This document shows positions 1 through 5,921 of a stretch of DNA of 6,846 nt, one piece after another. The notes below the pieces were generated by a model. The model saw only the letters and a program-made list of their open reading frames with translations. It was not told the DNA's origin and searched no databases. The number at the start of each line of letters is the position of its first letter. Position 1 is the stretch's first letter. The DNA comes from an uncultured Pseudomonadota bacterium. GTDB taxonomy: Bacteria > Pseudomonadota > Gammaproteobacteria > Burkholderiales > Methylophilaceae. The translations under genes were made by a program, and so were the position numbers. Location of the stretch: contig CAINWC010000338.1 in assembly GCA_903854305.1 (NCBI GenBank), positions 1-6,846 on the forward strand, written 5' to 3'.

Positions 1-272
<272 letters not shown>

Positions 273-284
273 CTACTTTTTTAG

Positions 285-737
285 TTACTCTTCTGCTTCA
301 ATTTGGTTCAGCACTTTTTTAATGACATCAAAGCCAAAGCCCCGGCTTTGTAAAAATCTTGCTTGTTTTGCCCATTCCTCACGCGTTACTGGATTCGCCT
401 TGTATTTTTTTTGCCACACGATACGTGCGTTGTCTAACTCATGTACCCGTATATCGGCAACTGCGCTGGCAATTAGCGCATCTGCCACACCTTTTTCGCG
501 TAACTCGTTCGCCACTCTTGCGCTGCCAAACTTAGTCTTGCGGGCATGCACTAACATTTCGGTAAAACGCGCATCAGATAACCAACCGCGCGTTTTAAAA
601 TCATCTAAAATTGCAGCAATATCATCGGTTTCTTCGGCATAATTGCTAAGCTTTTTAGCGAGTTCAAAGTATGAGTACTCGCGCTTACCAAGGTAGTCTA
701 GCGCACGTTGCCGTAAACTTTTTGGTTGAAATTCGAT
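285..737 (-). CDS. recX: Regulatory protein RecX, with a non-standard start codon
   Basis: RecX binds RecA filaments and modulates, usually inhibits, RecA activity. The frame encodes about 150 residues, the usual length, built of short helical repeats. The N-terminus contains SLRQRALDYLGKREYS and FELAKKL, followed by DDFKTRGWLSDARF and, after an internal Met, HARKTKFGSARVANELREKG; the C-terminus has WAKQARFLQSRGFGFDVIKKVL. All of this is typical RecX. The first ATG in frame is at 557, which would remove the first 60 residues, and no ATG, GTG or TTG lies between it and the in-frame TAA at 750-752. Candidate starts are ATC at 735-737, six bases after GGAG, and CTG at 741-743, directly touching GGAG. 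I give the ATC coordinate because of the spacing. The gene follows recA by about 30 bases with no obvious terminator between, so co-transcription with recA is likely. A sequencing error or an ATG-to-ATC mutation is the main alternative. Confidence 0.85.
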   Translation of the reverse strand: MEFQPKSLRQRALDYLGKREYSYFELAKKLSNYAEETDDIAAILDDFKTRGWLSDARFTEMLVHARKTKFGSARVANELREKGVADALIASAVADIRVHELDNARIVWQKKYKANPVTREEWAKQARFLQSRGFGFDVIKKVLNQIEAEE

Positions 738-743
738 ACTCAG

Positions 744-747
744 CTCC
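744..747 (-). promoter_or_regulatory. Ribosome binding site deciding the recX start
   Basis: The minus strand reads AAGCGGAGCTGAGTATCGAA here. GGAG is the best Shine-Dalgarno match between recA and the conserved RecX sequence. It is six bases from ATC (735-737), a normal spacing, but zero bases from CTG (741-743), too close for initiation. This favours ATC, or an ancestral ATG at the same place, as the start. Confidence 0.5.
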
Positions 748-767
748 GCTTATAATCTTGCCGGATA

Positions 768-1796
768 CTAATCTTCTTCAGAGCGTACTGCCGGCATTGC
801 TTCCGTTAATGCTTTCATATTGGCGCGGATTTTTGCGTCAATTTCATTGGCAATCGCAGGGTTCGCTTTTAGAAAATCGCGTGAGTTATCTTTACCTTGG
901 CCAATTTTTTCGCCGTTGTAGCTATACCAAGAGCCAGCCTTCTCTACCAATTTAGCATTAACGCCAAGCTCAATAATCTCACCTTCACGTGAAATGCCTT
1001 CGCCATATAAAATATCAAATTCAGCTTGTTTGAACGGCGGCGCTACTTTGTTTTTAATGACTTTTACGCGCGTTTCAGAGCCAATGACTTCGTCGCCTTT
1101 TTTGATGGCGCCAGTGCGGCGAATATCTAAACGGACAGACGCGTAGAACTTAAGCGCGTTACCGCCAGTAGTCGTTTCTGGGCTACCAAACATTACGCCA
1201 ATTTTCATACGGATTTGGTTAATAAAAATGACCAAGGTATTAGTACGTTTGATATTGCCTGTTAATTTACGCAAGGCTTGGCTCATTAAGCGAGCTTGCA
1301 AACCCATGTGGCTATCGCCCATTTCGCCTTCAATTTCAGCGCGTGGTGTTAAAGCCGCTACCGAGTCAACCACGACAATATCCACAGAGCCTGAACGTAC
1401 TAGCATATCTACGATTTCTAATGCTTGCTCACCAGTGTCTGGTTGTGAAATCAGTAAATCAGGCACGTTTACGCCTAATTTTGCCGCGTATTGTGGATCT
1501 AATGCATGCTCAGCATCAATAAATGCTGCAACGCCACCCGTTTTTTGCATTTGTGCAATCACAGAAAGCGTTAATGTGGTTTTGCCTGATGATTCTGGGC
1601 CGTAAATCTCGACTACGCGACCACGCGGTAAACCGCCAATGCCTAATGCAATATCTAGTCCTAATGAGCCAGTAGAAACCGCTTGAATATCATCGCCAAT
1701 ATTGCTATCACCCATACGCATGATAGAGCCCTTGCCAAACTGTTTTTCAATCTGCGCTAATGCGGCGGCAAGTGCTTTGCTTTTATTGTCATCCAT
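768..1796 (-). CDS. recA: RecA recombinase
   Basis: RecA polymerises on single-stranded DNA, uses ATP to drive homologous pairing and strand exchange, and in SOS-proficient bacteria stimulates LexA self-cleavage. The 342-residue product is full length. Walker A is GPESSGKT at residues 66-73, the catalytic glutamate lies in FIDAEHALD near 92-100, Walker B is VVVDS near 141-145, loop L1 is in [10 protein letters not shown] near 156-165, and loop L2 in [20 protein letters not shown] near 192-211. The C-terminus is acidic (SEED), as in most RecA proteins. The ATG is preceded by AAAGG with an eight-base spacing. The gene lies 56 bases after pncC, an association well known in Gram-positive and Gram-negative bacteria (cinA-recA), and is followed by recX. 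I see no CTGT-N8-ACAG LexA box in the spacer; a different palindrome is present. Confidence 0.99.
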   Translation of the reverse strand: MDDNKSKALAAALAQIEKQFGKGSIMRMGDSNIGDDIQAVSTGSLGLDIALGIGGLPRGRVVEIYGPESSGKTTLTLSVIAQMQKTGGVAAFIDAEHALDPQYAAKLGVNVPDLLISQPDTGEQALEIVDMLVRSGSVDIVVVDSVAALTPRAEIEGEMGDSHMGLQARLMSQALRKLTGNIKRTNTLVIFINQIRMKIGVMFGSPETTTGGNALKFYASVRLDIRRTGAIKKGDEVIGSETRVKVIKNKVAPPFKQAEFDILYGEGISREGEIIELGVNAKLVEKAGSWYSYNGEKIGQGKDNSRDFLKANPAIANEIDAKIRANMKALTEAMPAVRSEED

Positions 1797-1826
1797 GGGT
1801 TTTGCCTTTGTATTTAATGTGGTTTT

Positions 1827-1840
1827 TTACACTTTTGTAA
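1827..1840. promoter_or_regulatory. Palindrome TTACA-N4-TGTAA upstream of recA
   Basis: A perfect five-base inverted repeat with a four-base centre (CTTT on the plus strand) in the 56-base pncC-recA spacer, 31 bases before the recA ATG. The position suits an operator, but it is not the gamma/betaproteobacterial LexA consensus and I cannot assign a regulator. Such a short AT-rich palindrome can arise by chance. Confidence 0.25.
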
Positions 1841-1852
1841 CATGAGATTATT

Positions 1853-2356
1853 TCATAAATCAGTGCTTAACGTAAGTGCGATCAACCCCTCAATTAGGGT
1901 TTTTGTCGATTGCTTGCGAATCTCTAATCGGTCGCCCTTAAAATGGTGGGTAGCAGTGGTAAGCTCGCGATCAATGCCCATCCACGCAAAACATACTGTT
2001 CCGACTGGTTTTTCTTGACTTCCACCCGTAGGCCCGGCAATGCCGGTGACTGCCGCACTTAAACTTGCACCGCTTATGGAGTGCGCGCCCATCGCCATTT
2101 CAATAGCAGTTTCTTCACTGACTGCTCCACAAGTTTCTAATGTGAACTTGGATACGTTTAATAACAATTCTTTAGAGCGATTGCTGTAGGTAATAAAGCC
2201 GCATTCAAACCAAGCTGAACTGCCTGCAATACGCGTGACCACTTCAGCACATAAGCCACCCGTGCAAGACTCTGCAAGGGTTAAGGTGAGGTTTCGTTTT
2301 TTAAGGTGCTTGCCTAGCGTTTGTGCTAAGGCGTTTAAATCATGTTCAATATCCAT
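1853..2356 (-). CDS. pncC: Nicotinamide-nucleotide amidase (CinA C-terminal domain protein)
   Basis: Hydrolyses nicotinamide mononucleotide to nicotinate mononucleotide and ammonia, a step of the pyridine nucleotide (NAD) salvage cycle. The 167-residue product is the stand-alone CinA C-terminal domain, without the N-terminal MoaB-like domain of full CinA, which is the usual proteobacterial form. Visible family motifs are AESCTGGL at residues 28-35 (containing the presumed catalytic Ser30), FITYSN near 54-59, GAVSEETA near 77-84, TGIAGPTGG at 104-112 and KPVGTV near 116-121. I chose the ATG at 2356 because AGAGG lies seven bases upstream; an upstream in-frame ATG at 2374 would start inside that ribosome binding site region and add MYRGNT. 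The start lies inside the last codons of pgpA (22-base overlap), so coupling is likely. recA follows. Confidence 0.95.
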   Translation of the reverse strand: MDIEHDLNALAQTLGKHLKKRNLTLTLAESCTGGLCAEVVTRIAGSSAWFECGFITYSNRSKELLLNVSKFTLETCGAVSEETAIEMAMGAHSISGASLSAAVTGIAGPTGGSQEKPVGTVCFAWMGIDRELTTATHHFKGDRLEIRKQSTKTLIEGLIALTLSTDL

Positions 2357-2847
2357 TGTATTGCCTCTATACAAAATATTGCATAAATTGCGGCGAGTAA
2401 GTCGTCAAACATCACGCCAAAGCCATTTTTAAGTTTTTCATCGCATTGGCGAATTGGGTATGGCTTCCAAATATCAAACAAGCGGAATAATAGAAATGAC
2501 GTGAGCCACCACTGCCATTGGTTTGGTGTGAAAGTAAGCACTAACATCATGGCGACTATTTCGTCCCACACAATGCCGCCGTGGTCTACCACGCCTAATG
2601 CTTTGCCAGTGACGTCGCAAAAATAAATACCGATTAAAAATAGTGCGCTAATGATGGTGAGTTGAACTGGAGCGGAATAGATTGAGATCAGCCAGAACAA
2701 CGGTAAGCCAACCAGTGTACCAAACGTACCTGGGGCTTTTTTGGCAAGCCCACTGCCAAATCCAAGGCCAAATAGATGCGCTGGGTGTTGTAATAAAAAC
2801 CGCAGGTTGGGTGTTTGTGGATTGGACGGTTTAGCTAAAGTGGTCAA
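2335..2847 (-). CDS. pgpA: Phosphatidylglycerophosphatase A
   Basis: Inner-membrane phosphatase that removes the phosphate from phosphatidylglycerophosphate to give phosphatidylglycerol. The 170-residue product shows the family signatures in order: GSGLAKKAPGTFGT at 31-44, DHGGIVWDEIVAM at 88-100, FRLFDIWKPYPI at 121-132 and GFGVMFDDLLAAIYA at 142-156, with the expected acidic residues. Hydrophobic segments near 45-59, 62-78, 95-106 and 150-168 fit a small multi-span membrane protein. The start is TTG at 2847, supported by AAGGA eight bases upstream; the next Met (about residue 100) is far too late. The start lies 17 bases inside the end of thiL and the stop lies 22 bases inside pncC, so the three genes appear translationally coupled. 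The thiL-pgpA pairing is widespread in proteobacteria. Confidence 0.96.
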   Translation of the reverse strand: MTTLAKPSNPQTPNLRFLLQHPAHLFGLGFGSGLAKKAPGTFGTLVGLPLFWLISIYSAPVQLTIISALFLIGIYFCDVTGKALGVVDHGGIVWDEIVAMMLVLTFTPNQWQWWLTSFLLFRLFDIWKPYPIRQCDEKLKNGFGVMFDDLLAAIYAIFCIEAIQWILNMI

Positions 2848-3787
2848 AACCAGTTTCCTTAATGTCTAAAATTTCATTGTCTAAGCCATGTACTAAGAGG
2901 CTAATGTCGCTAGAAATAAGTCCGATGCAACTTAAAGGCAACTGTAATTTTTCGCTGAGCTTTATGATGGCTGCATGTTTTTCAATGGGAGCGGTAAAGC
3001 ATAGTTCGTAATCATCCCCCCCAGCCAAAATCATGTTGATGATATATTTGTCATGTAAAGCCTCTGCACCTAAATGTGCTGAATGTGGAATGCTATTTAA
3101 ATAGAGGGTCGCACCTACGTTTGATGCTTCTAAAATATGACCTAAATCAGCCAATAAGCCATCTGAAATATCAATCGCGCTATTCGCGATTCCACGTAAA
3201 GCTAAGCCTAAATCCACTCTAGGTTGCGGGGTGTGCAGGGCTTGTGCGCAGACGTCAAAGACATCTTCTGATAAAGCTAATTTATCTTGCATGTGTGCTA
3301 ATGCTAAGGCGGCATCACCCAAGAAACCGCTTACCCAAATTTCATCATCCACTTTTGCACTACTTCGTTTAATGGCTTGGCCGATCGGCACTTCACCCAT
3401 AATTTGAACGCAAATATTTAACGACCCGCGCGTGGTGTCGCCACCAATTAAATCGATATTAAATTTATTCGCACAGGCAAAAAAACCGCGTGAAAATTCA
3501 CTGAGCCATTGCGCATCATTATGTGGAAGCGCAATCGCCAGTGTTGCCCATTTAGGGGTAGCACCCATCGCCGCCATGTCAGATACATTCACCGCAAGTG
3601 ACTTCCAGCCTAATTTGTATGGCTCGGCATCTGTAAAAAAGTGAGTGCCAGCTACCAGCATATCTGCTGATATAGCGAGTTCCATGCCTGAGTCGATGCT
3701 GATTAAAGCAGCATCGTCGCCCACGCTAAGGTTGGTGTGGTGGGTAGGACGGGTAAAATGCTGTTTGATTAAGTTGAATTCTGACAT
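2831..3787 (-). CDS. thiL: Thiamine-monophosphate kinase
   Basis: Phosphorylates thiamine monophosphate with ATP to make thiamine pyrophosphate, the active cofactor, in the cytoplasm. The 318-residue product is full length and belongs to the PurM-like ATP-binding superfamily. Motifs visible are VGDDAAL at 22-28, ISADMLVAGTHF at 39-50, VNVSDMAAMGA at 66-76, LIGGDTTRG at 113-121, AIDISDGLLADLGH at 204-217 and GGDDYELCF at 256-264, containing the acidic residues that bind magnesium and nucleotide. The product ends in GFDHFS, like the E. coli enzyme. ATG at 3787 begins MSEFNLI, matching the family's N-terminus; no clear Shine-Dalgarno is seen. It starts 17 bases after mog and overlaps pgpA, placing it inside the operon. 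Confidence 0.98.
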   Translation of the reverse strand: MSEFNLIKQHFTRPTHHTNLSVGDDAALISIDSGMELAISADMLVAGTHFFTDAEPYKLGWKSLAVNVSDMAAMGATPKWATLAIALPHNDAQWLSEFSRGFFACANKFNIDLIGGDTTRGSLNICVQIMGEVPIGQAIKRSSAKVDDEIWVSGFLGDAALALAHMQDKLALSEDVFDVCAQALHTPQPRVDLGLALRGIANSAIDISDGLLADLGHILEASNVGATLYLNSIPHSAHLGAEALHDKYIINMILAGGDDYELCFTAPIEKHAAIIKLSEKLQLPLSCIGLISSDISLLVHGLDNEILDIKETGFDHFS

Positions 3788-3804
3788 GCGAGTTTTAAAT
3801 TAAT

Positions 3805-4410
3805 TTAAGCCGTGGCTTTAACCGCAGACTTTGGTCTAAATGCTTTGACAATGGCTGCATTGGTTTCAAGGTAAGGCATCGCACGTTCTTCGGTGGATAA
3901 TAAGTCTAAGCAATATGGCACTGCCGCAAAAATACCGTGAACTTTTACCACGCCAGATTCGTCCTTTAAGCCCTCAAGCGTTTGCGCGATGGCTTTTGGT
4001 TGGCCGGGTAAGTTAATAATTAGACATTGCTTGCGGATTACTGCGACTTGACGTGACAAAATAGCGGTAGGCACAAAATTTAAACTAATTTGACGCATTT
4101 GCTCGCCAAAGCCTGGCATTTCTTTATCGGCTACATTTAGCGTGGCTTCAGGCGTTACATCACGTAATGCTGGGCCTGTGCCACCAGTGGTTAAAATTAA
4201 ATGGCAGCATTCATGGTCTACCAAGTCAATGAGCGTAGATTCAATATCCGATTGCTCATCGGCAATTAATCGTGCCACGTACTGAGTAGGCGTTATAAGC
4301 GCACTTTCAAGCCAATTTTTAAGCGTTGGTATGCCTTGGTCCTCGTATATGCCGCTACTTGCGCGGTCACTAACTGAAACTAAACCAATTTTAATGAATT
4401 CTTTTGTCAT
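3805..4410 (-). CDS. mog: Molybdopterin adenylyltransferase Mog
   Basis: Adenylates molybdopterin with ATP, preparing it for molybdate insertion during molybdenum cofactor synthesis. The 201-residue product is close to E. coli Mog along its whole length: IGLVSVSDRASSGIYEDQGIP at 8-28, LTTGGTGPALRDVTPEAT at 73-90, MPGFGEQMRQISL at 98-110, LSRQVAVIRK at 118-127, INLPGQPK at 132-139 and VHGIFAAVPYC at 157-167. Asp51 and Asp84 align by eye with the active-site aspartates of Mog. The C-terminus FRPKSA also matches Mog rather than MoaB. I chose the ATG at 4410 because family homology starts at once; an upstream in-frame ATG at 4467 would add 19 residues that look like leader sequence and contain the promoter candidate. 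It is the first gene of the minus-strand operon, 17 bases before thiL. Confidence 0.97.
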   Translation of the reverse strand: MTKEFIKIGLVSVSDRASSGIYEDQGIPTLKNWLESALITPTQYVARLIADEQSDIESTLIDLVDHECCHLILTTGGTGPALRDVTPEATLNVADKEMPGFGEQMRQISLNFVPTAILSRQVAVIRKQCLIINLPGQPKAIAQTLEGLKDESGVVKVHGIFAAVPYCLDLLSTEERAMPYLETNAAIVKAFRPKSAVKATA

Positions 4411-4457
4411 TTGGTTTTCTTTGTCATTCGTTTGTCGTAGTAAATAACTAAGTGTCA

Positions 4458-4466
4458 ATAATACCA
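4458..4466 (-). promoter_or_regulatory. Extended -10 promoter candidate for the mog operon
   Basis: The minus strand reads TGGTATTAT: a TGN motif followed by TATTAT, one base from the sigma-70 -10 consensus. Transcription would start near 4451, about 40 bases before the mog ATG. No good -35 is seen at 17 bases; TTCCTT at 15 bases is weak, which extended -10 promoters can tolerate. A perfect TTGACA follows at 4453-4458 but lacks a convincing -10 downstream. Confidence 0.4.
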
Positions 4467-4491
4467 TTACCTACATTCAAGGAATTTTTTC

Positions 4492-4575
4492 ATGGAGCAC
4501 GACAAACATTATTCTAAGTACAAAAATACAAACACTGCAAAACAGCAGATAATAAAAAAATCACAGCCACAATGA
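4492..4575 (+). CDS. Possible 27-residue polar peptide, unidentified
   Basis: ATG at 4492 is preceded by AAGGA with an eight-base spacing, a better ribosome binding site than several real genes here. The product begins MEHDKHYSKYKNTNTAK and is short, polar and lysine-rich, with no membrane segment or recognisable domain. It is divergent from mog and its leader overlaps the mog promoter candidate on the other strand. Its last codons run into the inverted repeat at 4559-4582. I do not recognise it; it could be a small protein, the broken 5' end of a lost gene, or chance. Confidence 0.18.
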   Translation: MEHDKHYSKYKNTNTAKQQIIKKSQPQ

Positions 4576-4582
4576 TGTGATT
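4551..4582 (-). terminator. Rho-independent terminator-like hairpin, minus strand
   Basis: On the minus strand the arms AATCACA and TGTGATT (7 perfect pairs, 10-base loop) are followed directly by a run of seven T and then ATT. The stem is AT-rich and therefore weak, but the T tract is strong. Nothing recognisable lies upstream on the minus strand before darP, whose stop is about 650 bases away. It could end darP read-through before mog, or be left from a lost gene. On the plus strand the hairpin is not followed by a T run. Confidence 0.4.
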
Positions 4583-5186
4583 AAGTTTTCTTGGCATGGG
4601 TTCGGTGTTTATGGCTACAAAACTGCATGTGGCTGAACCGAATATATCTACCGTGAATCTATATGCCAATAATTATAAAGAACACAATGGTGATTAACTA
4701 AAGTCACAAGATGTGAACCCTGACACCAGGATATTTGTGCGTAATCTTAAGCTGATTGCAGCATTAGTCTACTGGAAAAAGATGACGACATGATGGGTCC
4801 GTCAGACATTGATGGGGCTAATATTCCGACAGAACTGGCCTTACAGCACGGCAAGAATATTAAGGCCGACACTGCGCTGGTTGAATGGCAAGGCTGGTTT
4901 AGCCCAAACGCCTGCAAGTAAGCTGCCATTTATAAAAGTAGTCGCCAAAAGAGGCGGTGAAATTGACGCTAAAGGCTTGCAAGACATAGTATGCGAGCCA
5001 AGCCATAGGAATGCTAAGCATGTTACTGAGAGGGCTAAATTGCCTATGCTAGGTTTTGATGTGCGTAGATTGATGCATTCCTCTGCCATGACCACTAAAT
5101 AAGCAGTTAGTGAGGTTATTCCTACTCAATGCCCTGTAGGTCAATGCGTGCATTATGGTCTGCAGCCAAAAGGGATGTACCTATGA
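4581..5186 (+). pseudogene. Possible decayed coding sequence, unidentified
   Basis: This stretch lies in the 820 bases (4411-5231) with no nameable gene. One plus-strand frame runs about 200 codons with only three internal stops, at 4695-4697, 4791-4793 and 5100-5102, ending at TGA 5184-5186; random sequence of this composition should hold roughly ten. The longest open piece (about 4809-5102) includes KLPFIKVVAKRGGEIDAKG and AKLPMLGFDVRRLMHSSA. A second plus frame is open at 4751-4921 and includes KDDDMMGPSDIDGANIPTEL and ALVEWQGWFSPNACK, which reads more like normal protein than the overlapping part of the first frame, so a frameshift may lie near 4920. A minus-strand frame at 4841-5095 is also open. 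No ribosome binding site or known motif is seen. An eroded gene or mobile-element remnant is a guess; non-coding DNA is a real alternative. Confidence 0.25.
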
Positions 5187-5224
5187 GCCGTTTCATTAAG
5201 TAGTTCCGTATTTCTAACTTACAG

Positions 5225-5247
5225 TGCTGACTTATTCAGCGTCAGCA
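5225..5247. other. Inverted repeat across the darP stop codon
   Basis: TGCTGAC and GTCAGCA form a perfect seven-base stem around a nine-base loop that includes the darP TAA at 5232-5234. On neither strand is it followed by a T run, so it is not a classic intrinsic terminator. It could slow 3' exonuclease decay of the darP transcript, or arise from the Ala-Asp-Ala-Glu codons at the protein's end. Confidence 0.4.
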
Positions 5248-5822
5248 GTGCCCACGTTAGGCTCATCAGTCTTTTCGACCTCCGTAATCTCTCGCAGGAG
5301 TTTGAAAATCTCACGACTACTTTTAGGTGTTTTATCAGCAGCGAGTTCTTTTTGCGCATTGCGAACTAAAGTTCGTAATTGTTGAATATCGGTTTGTGGA
5401 TACAGCGCAATAAATTCAGCCAAGGCATTGCTGTCAGCAATCATGCGGTCACGCCAACGTTCTAAACCATGAAAATACGCATTTTCTGCGGTATGTTTGC
5501 CATCCCAGCGAGCCAGTTGTTCTAAAATAGGCGCATTGTCAATTTCGCGCATTAAACGACCCAAATACTGGCGATGGCGTCTAATCGCGCCATTGGCAGT
5601 AATTTTTTTAGTATCCAGTACCGCTGTTAATACGGTGTCTGGCAGGTCTAATTTGAGCAGTTTGTCTTTAGGAAGCTCGGATAAGCGTATGCCTAGCGCT
5701 TGTTGCGCATCGGCTTCAGCTTTCAGTTGCGTTTTGCTAATGGGTTCTTCAGCGTTTAATTTCGAGGCTAAATTAGCATCGTGACTGAAATCAATGCGGG
5801 TAATTGTCTTTTTAGGTTTCAT
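5232..5822 (-). CDS. darP: Ribosome biogenesis factor DarP (YjgA, DUF615)
   Basis: DarP acts in late assembly of the 50S ribosomal subunit, promoting maturation of the peptidyl transferase centre. The 196-residue product is near the usual length (E. coli YjgA is slightly shorter). Family features are SKTQLKAEADAQQALGIRL near 29-47, LPKDKLLKLDLPD near 50-62, the basic helix AIRRHRQYLGRLMREID at 79-95, and LERWRDRMI at 120-128. The charged, alpha-helical composition fits the family. I chose ATG 5822 (MKPKK) since family similarity starts soon after; an in-frame ATG at 5840 would add MLSYRS. Neither has a clear ribosome binding site. An extended -10 lies eight bases before 5822, which would make the message nearly leaderless. 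It is divergent from pmbA, a common arrangement in beta- and gammaproteobacteria. Confidence 0.94.
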   Translation of the reverse strand: MKPKKTITRIDFSHDANLASKLNAEEPISKTQLKAEADAQQALGIRLSELPKDKLLKLDLPDTVLTAVLDTKKITANGAIRRHRQYLGRLMREIDNAPILEQLARWDGKHTAENAYFHGLERWRDRMIADSNALAEFIALYPQTDIQQLRTLVRNAQKELAADKTPKSSREIFKLLREITEVEKTDEPNVGTADAE

Positions 5823-5830
5823 GCTGCGGT

Positions 5831-5839
5831 ATGATAGCA
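5831..5839 (-). promoter_or_regulatory. Extended -10 candidate for darP
   Basis: The minus strand reads TGCTATCAT (TGN plus a near-consensus -10). The 17-base-distant -35 position is only A-rich. If used, the transcript would begin within a few bases of the ATG at 5822 and exclude the alternative ATG at 5840. The evidence is motif and position only. Confidence 0.25.
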
Positions 5840-5861
5840 TTTTTTAGTACATATTTTTTAT

Positions 5862-5882
5862 GAGCGTCTGTTTAAAACGCTC
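5862..5882 (+). other. Hairpin in the pmbA leader
   Basis: GAGCGT and ACGCTC make a six-base perfect stem with a nine-base loop in the 99-base darP-pmbA divergent spacer, followed by GGCCTTTTG. The T tract is too short for a confident terminator. It lies 39 bases before the pmbA ATG, where it could affect the pmbA transcript or serve as a binding site for a regulator of either gene. Confidence 0.3.
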
Positions 5883-5921
5883 GGCCTTTTGTAGGCACAC
5901 CAATTGAAAGATGAAAAAGTA

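Noticed and set aside
1228..1605. A 125-codon plus-strand frame inside recA
   Set aside because: It is the antisense of highly conserved recA codons, with no ribosome binding site or domain.
4559..4582. The TCACA/TGTGA pair as a CRP or FNR-type operator
   Set aside because: The half-sites are in the reversed order (TCACA then TGTGA) and spaced by ten bases, unlike TGTGA-N6-TCACA; the adjacent T tract fits a terminator better.
4841..5095. An 84-codon minus-strand frame, mildly hydrophobic, in the unassigned region
   Set aside because: The start has no ribosome binding site and the product no recognisable motif. It overlaps two other partly open frames, so openness alone is not evidence. I kept the region as unassigned rather than call this a gene.
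4992..5102. Fragment resembling the end of a tyrosine recombinase (DVRRLMHSSAMTT compared with the HxLRRT...HxxxTTxxY pattern)
   Set aside because: The spacing is wrong, the catalytic His and Tyr are missing, and only a few residues agree, so it is a chance resemblance.
4411..5231. tRNA or other structured RNA gene in the long gap
   Set aside because: I found no T-loop GGTTCRAAT with a matching acceptor stem and no other familiar RNA signature by eye; a covariance-model search was not possible.
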